Shown here: piece by piece, positions 7,041 through 14,931 of the stretch
Layout of the letters: each line of letters begins with the position of its first letter
How positions within the stretch are numbered: the first letter of the stretch is position 1
DNA from: Paratissierella sp033809995
Lineage (GTDB): Bacteria > Bacillota > Clostridia > Tissierellales > Tissierellaceae
Assembly (NCBI GenBank): GCA_033809995.1
Contig: JAPXKQ010000047.1
Location: 1 to 17,875 of the forward strand
Direction: 5' to 3'
DNA length: 17,875 bases
Position numbers and translations under genes: made by a program
Notes under the pieces: generated by a model
Told to the model about the DNA's origin: nothing
What the model saw: only the letters and a program-made list of their open reading frames with translations
The model's database searches: none

Positions 7041-8105
7041 TTGAATCTACCGCAAATAAGAATTGGTAGTAAGGTAACAAAGGTACCAATAATCCAAGGG
7101 GGAATGGGGGTTGGTGTTTCTCTTTCAGGTTTAGCTTCTGCAGTAGCTAATTATGGTGGAATCGGAGTTATCTCAGGAGTACAGATTGGCTTTAGAGAAG
7201 ATGACTTTGAAGATAATTGCAACGAAGCAAATGAAAGAGCATTGGCAAAAGAAATTAGAAAAGCAAGAACATTAAGCCCTAATGGAATATTGGGAGTAAA
7301 TTTAATGGTAGCAATAAATAATTATAAAGAAATGGTCAAAGTTGCAGTAAAAGAAAAAATTGACTTGATAATTTCTGGAGCAGGTTTACCTAGTGAATTG
7401 CCTTCACTAGTAAAAGGAAGTGCTACAAAAATAGCACCTATAGTTTCTTCAGGTAAAGCTGCTGCGGTGATTACCAAGATATGGCAAAAAAGATATGATT
7501 ATTTACCAGATTTATTAATAGTTGAGGGACCTAAGGCTGGAGGCCATCTAGGTTTTTCTCATGAGCAATTGAAGGAGAAAAGTCTTCCTAGTTTAAGTGA
7601 GATCATCAAGGATGTTTTTGATGCTATAAAACCTTATGAAGAAAGTAGTGGAAGGAAAATCCCTGTAATCGCTGCAGGTGGAATCTTTGATGGAAAGGAT
7701 ATAAAAAAATATCTTGACCTTGGTGCAACTGGGGTTCAAATGGGAACAAGATTTGTTGCAACAAATGAATGTGATGCATCCTTGGAATTCAAAAATGCAT
7801 ATGTAAATTCTAAAGAAGATGACATACAAATCATATTAAGTCCTGTAGGTATGCCTGGACAGGCATTAATCAATCCTTTTGTGAAGAAGGTAACGGCAGA
7901 AAAAGAAAAGATTAAAAAATGTTATAGATGTTTAGTACCATGCAATCCTGCATCCACCCCATATTGTATAACTAAAGCATTGGTCAATTCTGTCAATGGA
8001 GATGTGGACAATGGACTTGTATTTATAGGGAAAAATGGATTTAGAATCGATAGAATTGTAAGTGTAAAAGAATTGATGGATGAATTGATAGCTGAATTGT
8101 CTTAA
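7041..8105 (+). CDS. FMN-dependent FabK/nitronate monooxygenase-family protein with C-terminal Cys4 motif
   Basis: 354 residues. The core is a flavin TIM-barrel like FabK: VPIIQGGMGVGVS near 15-27, EGPKAGGHLGF with His169, VIAAGGIFDG and GVQMGTRFVA. Unlike the 318-residue FabK at 4306-5262, it has a C-terminal extension with C-x2-C-x3-C-x7-C (Cys294, 297, 301, 309), which could bind zinc or an iron-sulfur cluster. The TTG at 7041 lies 8 nt behind GGAAGG; an earlier in-frame TTG (7014) falls beside the repeat and would engulf that SD. The family covers nitronate monooxygenases and enoyl reductases. The substrate is unknown; an accessory role in lipid synthesis is suggested only by fabZ upstream. 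Confidence 0.85.
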   Translation: MNLPQIRIGSKVTKVPIIQGGMGVGVSLSGLASAVANYGGIGVISGVQIGFREDDFEDNCNEANERALAKEIRKARTLSPNGILGVNLMVAINNYKEMVKVAVKEKIDLIISGAGLPSELPSLVKGSATKIAPIVSSGKAAAVITKIWQKRYDYLPDLLIVEGPKAGGHLGFSHEQLKEKSLPSLSEIIKDVFDAIKPYEESSGRKIPVIAAGGIFDGKDIKKYLDLGATGVQMGTRFVATNECDASLEFKNAYVNSKEDDIQIILSPVGMPGQALINPFVKKVTAEKEKIKKCYRCLVPCNPASTPYCITKALVNSVNGDVDNGLVFIGKNGFRIDRIVSVKELMDELIAELS

Positions 8106-8150
8106 TGAAAAAGTCTGTAGACTAAATTGGTTTATAAAAGTATAGATTCT

Positions 8151-8185
8151 AAAAAAAGACAGGGGGACGTTTCCTTTGTCCCCCT
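8151..8185 (-). terminator. Terminator shared by convergent genes
   Basis: AGGGGGAC (8161-8168) pairs with GTCCCCCT (8178-8185) around a 9-nt loop. On the minus strand the stem is followed by GTC and seven U (8151-8157), a good terminator 3 nt after the amidohydrolase stop. On the plus strand it ends the NMO-like gene with a weaker tail. Confidence 0.8.
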
Positions 8186-8188
8186 TAC

Positions 8189-9634
8189 TTAAAATTTATT
8201 ACCTATAGCTATAGGAACTGCATCTTTTTCTATAGGGCATATATATCCGTCTTTAGTCTTTATTATAAACTCTTCCTTAGCCTTCTCTAAAATATCTGGG
8301 TGTTCGAATAAATCAAATGCTGTAGCTGCTAATACCTTTGCGGCTAAAAGAAGTCCTTTATGAGCTATACTGCTTTTACCCATTGATACATTCTGCCAAG
8401 AATGTCCTGGAGAACCCGATGCCCAAGTAACTGTATTGATTTGTCCTGTAGGTGTTTGCCAACTTACATCACCCACATCTGTTGAACCCATGCTTTGTTC
8501 TGATGAATGATATTTTGGCATTAAGAAATCATTAAGAGCCCTATTTCCATTATCTGTTTTTTCTCTGACATGCTTTGCTATTTCACTGCTATGAATCGCT
8601 CCAAAGCCTGGTAGTTTATCAGTGAAATAAGTCTTTTTTAACTCTTTAGCAAAATCCCATTCTTCCTCTGTATACTCAGGTAGTTCAATTTCTTCAAAAT
8701 TTTTATATAATATATCTTCCAATATTTGATTATCTATTGTATTTGCTGTACCGTCTATAAATCTACGAGTTAAAGTTGTTTCGCTCATCATTGCGGCAGC
8801 TTTCGCTATATTATCTACTCTAGCAAGAAGTTTCTTAGTTTCTGGTACAGTATTTGATCTAACCATATATAATACTTTTGCAGTAGGTTGAACAACATTA
8901 GGTGAATTTCCACCTGCATCTATTATTGCATAATGTATACGATCAGAATCTTTTATATGTTCTCGTAAAAATTGTACCCCAATATTTAATAACTCTACTC
9001 CGTCTAAGGCGGATCTTCCCATATGTGGAGCCCCAGCTGCATGGGATGCTATTCCTGTAAATTTATATTCTACTTGGATACTACAATTGTTAGTACCTGT
9101 TGTAACTTCATTAGAATCTGAAGGATGCCAAGATAATGCTGCATCTAAATTGTAGAAGATACCATCTCTTGCCATAAATGCTTTGCCAGCTCCTCCTTCT
9201 TCTCCAGGACATCCAAAAAATATAACTGTACCTGTTCCTTCTCCTTTGTCTTCTAAATATTTCTTTATCGCTATCGCTGCCCCTAATGAACCAGCACCAA
9301 GTAAGTGGTGTCCACAACCGTGTCCACATCCACCTTGAATTAATTCTTTTCTACTTACAGAACAAGCCTCTTGAGATAGTCCTGTTAGTGCATCAAATTC
9401 TCCCAATATCCCTATTATTGGTCTACCGCTTCCATAGGTACCTGTAAATGCAGTTTTAATCCCCGCAACTTCCTTTTTAACTTCAAATCCCTCTTCTTTT
9501 AACACTTCTATATAATGTTTTGCCGATTTGAACTCTAATAATGATAATTCTGCATATTCCCAAATACTATCACTTAAGTCTATCAATATATCTTTTTTAT
9601 CATCAATTAATTTAAACAAATCCTTCTTATTCAT
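8189..9634 (-). CDS. M20-family amidohydrolase, AbgB-like
   Basis: 481 residues, the same length as E. coli AbgB, the B subunit of p-aminobenzoyl-glutamate hydrolase. Zinc-site residues of the M20 peptidase family are visible: His105 and His109 in GGCGHGCGHHLLGAG, Glu145-146 in FGCPGEEGGAGK, His170 in SWHPSD and His411 in GSPGHSWQ. The middle section (GIASHAAGAPHMGRSALDG) is the dimerisation/lid domain typical of the family. No AbgA partner is found in the window. The ATG follows AAGGAGGAAT and lies 16 nt after the ABC ATPase gene, so it is probably cotranscribed with the transporter and cleaves the imported compound. The substrate could be an N-acyl amino acid, a dipeptide-like amide or p-aminobenzoyl-glutamate. 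Confidence 0.88.
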   Translation of the reverse strand: MNKKDLFKLIDDKKDILIDLSDSIWEYAELSLLEFKSAKHYIEVLKEEGFEVKKEVAGIKTAFTGTYGSGRPIIGILGEFDALTGLSQEACSVSRKELIQGGCGHGCGHHLLGAGSLGAAIAIKKYLEDKGEGTGTVIFFGCPGEEGGAGKAFMARDGIFYNLDAALSWHPSDSNEVTTGTNNCSIQVEYKFTGIASHAAGAPHMGRSALDGVELLNIGVQFLREHIKDSDRIHYAIIDAGGNSPNVVQPTAKVLYMVRSNTVPETKKLLARVDNIAKAAAMMSETTLTRRFIDGTANTIDNQILEDILYKNFEEIELPEYTEEEWDFAKELKKTYFTDKLPGFGAIHSSEIAKHVREKTDNGNRALNDFLMPKYHSSEQSMGSTDVGDVSWQTPTGQINTVTWASGSPGHSWQNVSMGKSSIAHKGLLLAAKVLAATAFDLFEHPDILEKAKEEFIIKTKDGYICPIEKDAVPIAIGNKF

Positions 9635-9650
9635 AAGATTATTCCTCCTT

Positions 9651-10388
9651 TTAATACAACACTTTGCTTAAAAATTCTTTAGTACGTGGATTCTGTGGAT
9701 TATCAAATATTTGACTAGGGATTCCCTCTTCTACAATGACTCCATCTGCCATAAATATGACTCTATCTGACACTTCTTTAGCAAAGCCCATCTCGTGTGT
9801 AACTATGACTGAAGTCATCCCCTCTTCAACTAAAGATTTTATAACATTCAAAACCTCCCCCACCATTTCTGGATCCAATGCTGATGTTGGTTCATCAAAT
9901 AACATAACCTCTGGCTCCATTGCTAAAGCACGAACTATAGCAAGTCTTTGCTTTTGCCCACCAGAAAGCCTATTTGGATATTCATCCTTTTTCTCAAGAA
10001 GTCCAATCTTTGCTAAAAGTTCAATAGCTTTTTCATTTGCTTCCTTCTGACTCATCTTCTTTAATGTTACTGGCGCTAAAGTAATATTTTCCTGTACAGT
10101 CATATGGGGAAATACATTAAACAATTGAAATACCATTCCCATTTTTTGACGATGTTTATCAACTTCAACGCCCTTTTTTGTGATTTCTGTGCCATCAAAG
10201 TAAATCCGTCCACTATCTGGTACTTCCAATAGATTCAAACAACGTAAAAATGTACTCTTTCCACTGCCAGATGGTCCTATTACTGTAAGAACTTCACCTT
10301 TAGAGACATGATTATTTATTCCTTTTAAAACTTGTAAATCTCCATAATTTTTATACAATTCCTGGACTCGAATCATTTGATTATTCAC
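9651..10388 (-). CDS. Polar amino acid-type ABC transporter, ATP-binding subunit (GlnQ/HisP class)
   Basis: 245 residues. Walker A GPSGSGKST at 38-46, Q-loop Gln88, signature LSGGQKQR at 141-148, Walker B VMLFDEP at 161-167, and switch His198 in VTHEMG. The short length and sequence fit the class that energises uptake of polar amino acids. The start is uncertain: a GTG at 10388 overlaps the permease end by 8 nt and has AAAGG close upstream, while an ATG at 10376 gives the family-typical N-terminus MIRVQELYKNYG but lies far from any SD. It sits between the permease and the amidohydrolase in the operon. Confidence 0.94.
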   Translation of the reverse strand: MNNQMIRVQELYKNYGDLQVLKGINNHVSKGEVLTVIGPSGSGKSTFLRCLNLLEVPDSGRIYFDGTEITKKGVEVDKHRQKMGMVFQLFNVFPHMTVQENITLAPVTLKKMSQKEANEKAIELLAKIGLLEKKDEYPNRLSGGQKQRLAIVRALAMEPEVMLFDEPTSALDPEMVGEVLNVIKSLVEEGMTSVIVTHEMGFAKEVSDRVIFMADGVIVEEGIPSQIFDNPQNPRTKEFLSKVLY

Positions 10389-11070
10389 TGACCTTTAACC
10401 CCCTTTCAATAACTGCAACTCCTTTAGAAAGGCTATAGGTAAGAGCCATGTAAATGAATCCAATTACAATTAGTGGTTCTATAACTAAATATAATGCTCC
10501 AGAAATAACCTTGTATTGTGTCATCAAATCTCCTACAAAGAATGTCGATGCAAGAGATGTTTCTTTTATAACCATAATAAATTCATTACATAATGCAGGT
10601 AATATATTTTTTATAGCCTGTGGAATTACAACCTTTATCATTGTTTGTTTTCCGTTTAAGCCAAGACTTCTAGCTGCCTCTGTCTGACCTTTATCCACTG
10701 CTTCTATGCCTGCTCTTATTATTTCTGCTACATATCCAGAACTATTAAATACAAGAGCTATAGCAATGCACGTAAATTTACTTAATTCCATTGCTGGAAC
10801 TAGCATCGGTAAAAGGAAATAGAAAAAATATAATTGTAGCAACAAAGGTGTCCCCCTTATTATTTCTATATATAATGAAGCAATTATTGAAAATGGTCTT
10901 ATCTTATAGATAGATAGCTTAGACATTTTCATACTTGCTATAAATAACCCAATAATTGCTCCAAAGAATACTGTTATTACAGAAAGTAACAATGTAAAAC
11001 CTAGACCTTGTAAAAACAATGGCCAATATTTTTCTACTACTTTGATAATATTACTAATTAGAAAATTCAA
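10381..11070 (-). CDS. Polar amino acid-type ABC transporter, permease subunit
   Basis: 229 residues with several hydrophobic segments (about 20-45, 64-90, 100-115, 195-212), as in HisM/GlnP-type permeases. RGTPLLLQLYFFYF at 72-85 and the EAA loop EAARSLG at 131-137 (contact with the ATPase) are clear. It starts at a TTG (11068-11070) behind GAAGGGGG. Only one permease gene is present, so the channel is likely a homodimer. A terminator-like hairpin lies between the binding-protein gene and this start. Confidence 0.93.
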   Translation of the reverse strand: MNFLISNIIKVVEKYWPLFLQGLGFTLLLSVITVFFGAIIGLFIASMKMSKLSIYKIRPFSIIASLYIEIIRGTPLLLQLYFFYFLLPMLVPAMELSKFTCIAIALVFNSSGYVAEIIRAGIEAVDKGQTEAARSLGLNGKQTMIKVVIPQAIKNILPALCNEFIMVIKETSLASTFFVGDLMTQYKVISGALYLVIEPLIVIGFIYMALTYSLSKGVAVIERGLKVSE

Positions 11071-11085
11071 TATTTAGCCCCCTTC

Positions 11086-11117
11086 AAAAAAAATAGATGC
11101 AGACATTCGTCTGCATC
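11086..11117 (-). terminator. Intra-operon terminator/attenuator between binding protein and permease
   Basis: GATGCAGAC (11096-11104) pairs perfectly with GTCTGCATC (11109-11117) around ATTC. On the minus strand it is followed by TA and eight U (11086-11093). It lies 26 nt past the binding-protein stop and ends about 15 nt before the permease TTG. Partial termination here would give more binding protein than membrane subunits. Confidence 0.8.
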
Positions 11118-11142
11118 CTATAATATTTTATTCTATTATCGA

Positions 11143-12015
11143 TTAGTTCATGTCTATTCCCAACTTATTTGCAAGAGAAATAGCATCTGCTTTCCATTGT
11201 GGGTATAGAGCGTTTTTATTTACTTCTGCTATAATTTCGTTAATTTTATTTAGCAGTTCATCTTCACCTTTTTTAACAGCCACTACATTGCCTTGACTAG
11301 TATAGTCAAAATAGAAATCACTCATAGTGATTTCATCATAGTTTTTAGCAAAAGCCTCACCATTATCAGATGCAACAGCTAAAGCATCTATCTTGCCTGT
11401 AATTAGCATTAATACTGCATCATTTAGACTAGTTATACTTTCAAGTTTAACATCTTCTGGTAGTTGGCTTACTACTAGCTCACTTTGCAATGCACCATTT
11501 TGCGCTGCAACTACCTTACCCGAAAAATCTGCTGCTGTCTTGTACTTATCTGCATTCTCTTTGAGAACTAAAATTCCTTGACTTTTACCATCAGAGTCTT
11601 CCATATTATAGAAGTCAGATAATCCCATGCTCTCTGCTCTATCTTCTTTCCATGCAAAAGCAGAAATAGCCATATCTACACTTCCACTACTAACTGCTGC
11701 TTGACAAGCCGAGAAGTCCATAGCTTCTATAACTAATTCCACACCAAGCTTATCGGCAATATATTTTCCAAGTTCTATATCACTGCCAACATAAGACTCT
11801 TGACCAGTCTTTGTTAAGTCAATAAACTCATTTGGTGCAAAATCAGGACTTGTAGCCATGGTTATTTTTCCAGTCTCAAGGATAGTATCCAATCTACTCT
11901 TACCTTGGTTAGATGAATTATCACCATTTGCAACAGTTTCTTGTTTGTTCCCACAAGAAGCAAAAACAAAAATAGTACTAATAGCTAACAATATCACAAC
12001 AAATTTTTTTAACAT
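11143..12015 (-). CDS. ABC transporter substrate-binding lipoprotein, amino acid type (family 3)
   Basis: 290 residues. A lipoprotein signal (MLKKFVVILL...FASC, Cys21) is followed by a low-complexity linker and a periplasmic-binding-protein-like domain from about 41: ITMATSPDFAPNEF at 51-64, YVGSDIELGKYIADKL at 75-90, and MAISAFAWKEDR with Arg126, at the place where this family holds the amino acid carboxylate. The ATG at 12013-12015 follows AGGAGGAAT; a start 8 codons further upstream would include that SD and hide the signal peptide, so it was rejected. Anchored outside the membrane, it would deliver substrate to the permease. The ligand is not evident. Confidence 0.93.
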   Translation of the reverse strand: MLKKFVVILLAISTIFVFASCGNKQETVANGDNSSNQGKSRLDTILETGKITMATSPDFAPNEFIDLTKTGQESYVGSDIELGKYIADKLGVELVIEAMDFSACQAAVSSGSVDMAISAFAWKEDRAESMGLSDFYNMEDSDGKSQGILVLKENADKYKTAADFSGKVVAAQNGALQSELVVSQLPEDVKLESITSLNDAVLMLITGKIDALAVASDNGEAFAKNYDEITMSDFYFDYTSQGNVVAVKKGEDELLNKINEIIAEVNKNALYPQWKADAISLANKLGIDMN

Positions 12016-12045
12016 ATTTATTCCTCCTATTATATTCAAATTTCT

Positions 12046-12141
12046 TTAGAATAATAGTTGGAATCTCCTTAGACCTTCGGAAATCTTATCCATGTTAATG
12101 GAAACAGACTTCCATTGGCTCTCGACATATTTAATATTCAA
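12046..12141 (-). CDS. Small leader ORF, 31 residues, upstream of the ABC transporter operon
   Basis: Starts at a TTG (12139-12141) 8 nt behind the near-perfect SD GAAGGAGGTC (12148-12157), about 30 nt after a strong promoter. The peptide begins MNIKYVESQWKSVSINMD and ends RRFQLLF; it is charged, without a signal peptide or membrane segment, and I recognise no family. The stop lies 30 nt before the ATG of the binding protein, so the peptide would be the first product of the mRNA. A 7-bp hairpin (AATGGAA 12097-12103 with TTCCATT 12110-12116) lies inside. It could be a small protein or a regulatory leader peptide. Confidence 0.5.
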   Translation of the reverse strand: MNIKYVESQWKSVSINMDKISEGLRRFQLLF

Positions 12142-12177
12142 GATTAAGACCTCCTTCGTAAATAGTTAATTTCATCT

Positions 12178-12206
12178 ATTATATTCCCTATTAAAAGAAA
12201 TAGCAA
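12178..12206 (-). promoter_or_regulatory. Sigma-A-type promoter of the ABC transporter/amidohydrolase operon
   Basis: On the minus strand: -35 TTGCTA (12201-12206), a 17-nt spacer and a perfect -10 TATAAT (12178-12183). Transcription would start near 12171, giving a leader of about 155 nt before the binding-protein ATG, with the 31-codon ORF in it. Confidence 0.7.
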
Positions 12207-12271
12207 CTGTTTTTTGATAATTATGTAAATTTTTATTTAAACTTCATTTATATAATTCATACAGAACAATT

Positions 12272-12305
12272 AAAAAAATCAACAGGGACTATAATAGCCC
12301 CTGTT
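12272..12305 (-). terminator. Terminator of the ptb-buk-oxidoreductase operon
   Basis: AACAGGG (12281-12287) pairs with CCCTGTT (12299-12305), with further pairing inside (CTA/TAG). On the minus strand the stem is followed by GA and seven U (12272-12278). It sits 3 nt after the stop of the gamma subunit gene. Confidence 0.88.
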
Positions 12306-12308
12306 AAT

Positions 12309-12872
12309 CTATGCTAAAACTTTTAATTGTTCTCTTGCAGCTTCGGCGCCTCTTTGTAGTGCTTCTTTATTGATTGGGAGTAGATGTTCTTTATTTGCCC
12401 CAAATACTTCTGGGAAAGCCTTATAGATGCTTTCTATATCTACTGTTTTAACTACTTCCAGGTATGCTCCTAGCATTACCATATTTGCTACTCTATTGTT
12501 GCCTAGCTCATTTGCTATCTCGTTTGCTGGTATATAAAATATATCAATATCTTCTCTATTTGATTTTCTATCGATTAATGATGAATTGATAAATAGTCTT
12601 CCACCAGGTAATACTGATTTTTCAAATTTATCTAGGGAAGGCTTATTTAGCACCAATGCAGTTGAAGCTTCAACAACTACTGGCGAGCCTATTGGTTCGG
12701 TTGATATTATAACGTTACAGTTGGCTGTACCTCCACGCATTTCTGGACCATAGGAAGGTAACCATGATACATAGCTTTCTTCTATCATTCCAGAATAGGT
12801 AAGAAGCTGACCCATAGCCATAACCCCTTGACCACCAAATCCAGCTATTATTATTCTTTCTTCCATTATCAT
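12309..12872 (-). CDS. 2-oxoacid:ferredoxin oxidoreductase, gamma subunit
   Basis: 187 residues, the size of the gamma (PorG/KorC/VorC) domain. GFGGQGVMAMGQ at 11-22 and the loop YGPEMRGGTANCNVIIS at 41-57 are its hallmarks. It works with the alpha and beta subunits and the ferredoxin-like subunit encoded just upstream to decarboxylate 2-keto acids to acyl-CoA. The start ATG overlaps the beta-subunit stop in an ATGA arrangement behind AAAGGAGGT; a second ATG at 12866 is also possible. It is the last gene of the operon. Confidence 0.92.
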   Translation of the reverse strand: MIMEERIIIAGFGGQGVMAMGQLLTYSGMIEESYVSWLPSYGPEMRGGTANCNVIISTEPIGSPVVVEASTALVLNKPSLDKFEKSVLPGGRLFINSSLIDRKSNREDIDIFYIPANEIANELGNNRVANMVMLGAYLEVVKTVDIESIYKAFPEVFGANKEHLLPINKEALQRGAEAAREQLKVLA

Positions 12873-13615
12873 TCAACCTCCTTTGGCTTTTTAAAATTAC
12901 CAAGTGGGTAATAAGGTATCATGTTTTTCTCCAACCATTTTAGTGCATCTTCCGGTGTGTATCCCCAGTTTGTTGGGCAAGTGGAAAGTATTTCTACCAA
13001 TCCAAATCCTTTGCCTTCTATTTGAACCTTGAAGCATTCTTTAATGGCTCTTTTTGCTTTTCTTATATTGGCTGGTGTATTTACAGCAACTCTTTCAACA
13101 AATACAGCTCCATCTATTGTTGCTATCATTTCTGCTATTCTAATAGGACGTCCTGCCAATTCCTCCATTCTGCCATATGGAGCAGTTGTTGCCCTTTGTC
13201 CTACCAATGTTGTTGGAGCCATTTGACCACCTGTCATTCCATAGATAGCATTGTTGACGAATATTGTAGAAATTTTCTCTCCTCTATGTGCAGCGTGGAC
13301 TACTTCTGCGGTACCAATAGATGCTAAGTCTCCATCTCCTTGATAAGTGAATACAAAGTTATTTGGATGAACTCTCTTAATCCCTGTTGCTACGGCAGGT
13401 GCTCTACCATGGGCAGCTTCATGCATATCACAATTGAAGTACTTATATGCTAATACTGAACAACCTACTGGTGCAACTCCTACAGCATCTTCCAATACAC
13501 CTAGTTCTACCATTGCTTCCGCTACCAGTCTATGAATGACCCCGTGGGTACAACCTGGACAATAATGAGTTGGGGTATCTAATAATCCTCTAGTTCTTTC
13601 AAAGATAACAGCCAT
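12869..13615 (-). CDS. 2-oxoacid:ferredoxin oxidoreductase, beta subunit (thiamine pyrophosphate-binding)
   Basis: 248 residues. CPGC at 19-22 is typical of beta subunits; the TPP/Mg motif runs from GDGD (93-96) to NN (121-122), followed by YGMTGGQ (125-131). This subunit holds the thiamine cofactor where the keto acid is decarboxylated. The start codon shares one base with the alpha stop (TAATG) behind GGAGGTGA, so alpha and beta are translationally coupled. Sequence style and operon fit VOR/KOR-type enzymes; the exact keto acid is not readable. Confidence 0.94.
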   Translation of the reverse strand: MAVIFERTRGLLDTPTHYCPGCTHGVIHRLVAEAMVELGVLEDAVGVAPVGCSVLAYKYFNCDMHEAAHGRAPAVATGIKRVHPNNFVFTYQGDGDLASIGTAEVVHAAHRGEKISTIFVNNAIYGMTGGQMAPTTLVGQRATTAPYGRMEELAGRPIRIAEMIATIDGAVFVERVAVNTPANIRKAKRAIKECFKVQIEGKGFGLVEILSTCPTNWGYTPEDALKWLEKNMIPYYPLGNFKKPKEVE

Positions 13616-14676
13616 TATTTGTCACCTCCAAGGATTTCTTTAACCTTTTTCACAATTTCTTCTGGTGTTGGTACCATACCACCTGTTCTTCCATAAAAGT
13701 AAGCTGGCAGTCTACCATTAAGTGCAAGTTTTACATCATCTAACATTTGACCTGCATTCATTTCTACAGTAAGTACCCCTTTACATGTATCCTTTATTTT
13801 ATTGAATTCATCGTATGGGTATGGAAACAATGTAATTGGTCTTATAAGTCCTACCTTATATCCTTCATTTTCTAATTTGGATATTGCAGTCTTTGCAATT
13901 CTAGCTGTTGTACCATAAGCAGAAATTACCACATCTGCATTTTCTATATTATAAGATTCAACTCTTACTTCTTTCTCTCTCATTTTATTGTATTTTTCTT
14001 GCAGTTTTTGGTTGTGCCTTTCTAAATCTTCTGCATCCAAATACAATGAATTTATAATATTGGGTTTCCTTTTCCCTTTTGTTCCTGTAGTAGCCCAATC
14101 CTTTTCAGGTATTTCTTTTCCAACTCTATCTTTAAATTCAACTGGCTCCATCATTTGACCTATCATACCGTCTCCTAAAATCATTACAGGGTTTCTGTAT
14201 TCATCGGCTAAATCAAAGCCATCCATTACTAAGTCTACTAATTCTTGAACATTTGAGGGAGCTAGTACGAGTAATCTATAGTCTCCATTCCCCCCACCTC
14301 TTGTTGCTAAGAAATAGTCTGTTTGTGAAGGTTGAATACCGCCTAATCCCGGTCCACCTCTCATTATATCAACTATAACACAAGGTAATTCAGCCCCTGC
14401 TATATAAGATATACCTTCTTGTTTTAATGCAATTCCTGGACTTGAAGATGAAGTCATAACTCTAGCACCAGAGCCTGCTGCACCATATACCATATTTATA
14501 GCAGCAACTTCTGATTCTGCCTGTACAAATGTACCTCCTACATTTGGTAATTCTCTTGACATATACTCTGGTAATTCATTTTGGGGAGTTATTGGATAGC
14601 CAAAGAAATATCTGCAACCAGCCTTAATTGCTGCTGCACCTATTGCTTCATTCCCCTTCATGAGAACTTTTGACAT
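13615..14676 (-). CDS. vorB: 2-oxoacid:ferredoxin oxidoreductase, alpha subunit (2-ketoisovalerate type)
   Basis: 353 residues. GYPITPQNE at 26-34 and RGGPGLGGIQPSQTD at 106-120 are conserved in alpha subunits of VOR/KOR enzymes. A C-terminal transketolase-like domain follows (DVVISAYGTTARIAK, then RPITLFPYP). This length, without a fused gamma domain, is that of subunits usually named VorB (3-methyl-2-oxobutanoate dehydrogenase). The pairing with ptb and buk upstream supports branched-chain keto acids as substrates, but 2-oxoglutarate or a broad range cannot be excluded. The ATG follows GGGAGGT, 15 nt after the ferredoxin gene. Confidence 0.9.
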   Translation of the reverse strand: MSKVLMKGNEAIGAAAIKAGCRYFFGYPITPQNELPEYMSRELPNVGGTFVQAESEVAAINMVYGAAGSGARVMTSSSSPGIALKQEGISYIAGAELPCVIVDIMRGGPGLGGIQPSQTDYFLATRGGGNGDYRLLVLAPSNVQELVDLVMDGFDLADEYRNPVMILGDGMIGQMMEPVEFKDRVGKEIPEKDWATTGTKGKRKPNIINSLYLDAEDLERHNQKLQEKYNKMREKEVRVESYNIENADVVISAYGTTARIAKTAISKLENEGYKVGLIRPITLFPYPYDEFNKIKDTCKGVLTVEMNAGQMLDDVKLALNGRLPAYFYGRTGGMVPTPEEIVKKVKEILGGDK

Positions 14677-14691
14677 ATTTAAAACCTCCCT

Positions 14692-14913
14692 TTATTTATC
14701 AAATTTTTCTACAGTTATAACCAAGTCTGGACATATAAGTGCACAATTCATGCATGCTATACACTTGTCTGCATTTACTACTCCTGCTGGGTGGTAGCCC
14801 TTAGCATTTAGGCTAACATTATCTAATGCTATTACATCTGTTGGACAAACAGTAACACATAGATTACAACCTTTACAAAGGTCCTCTTGAAAAATGACCC
14901 TTCCTTTTGCCAT
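14692..14913 (-). CDS. 2[4Fe-4S] ferredoxin-like delta subunit of the oxidoreductase
   Basis: 73 residues with two four-cysteine clusters: Cys13, 16, 19 (CKGCNLC) with Cys23-Pro, and Cys51, 54, 57 (CIACMNC) with Cys61-Pro. It would carry electrons from the thiamine centre to free ferredoxin. Its place directly before the alpha gene is standard for the delta subunit of four-subunit enzymes. The ATG follows AAGGGAGGAAT. Confidence 0.93.
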   Translation of the reverse strand: MAKGRVIFQEDLCKGCNLCVTVCPTDVIALDNVSLNAKGYHPAGVVNADKCIACMNCALICPDLVITVEKFDK

Positions 14914-14931
14914 ATTAATTCCTCCCTTTTT

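Noticed and set aside
12016..12171. T-box or other known riboswitch in the transporter leader
   Set aside because: I could not find a T-box sequence or a recognisable aptamer core; only a single 7-bp hairpin and a coding frame are seen.
13022..13327. Plus-strand open frame of about 100 codons inside the beta-subunit gene
   Set aside because: It is antisense to a clearly conserved gene, very rich in Cys/Ser/Tyr, and has no supporting start signal.
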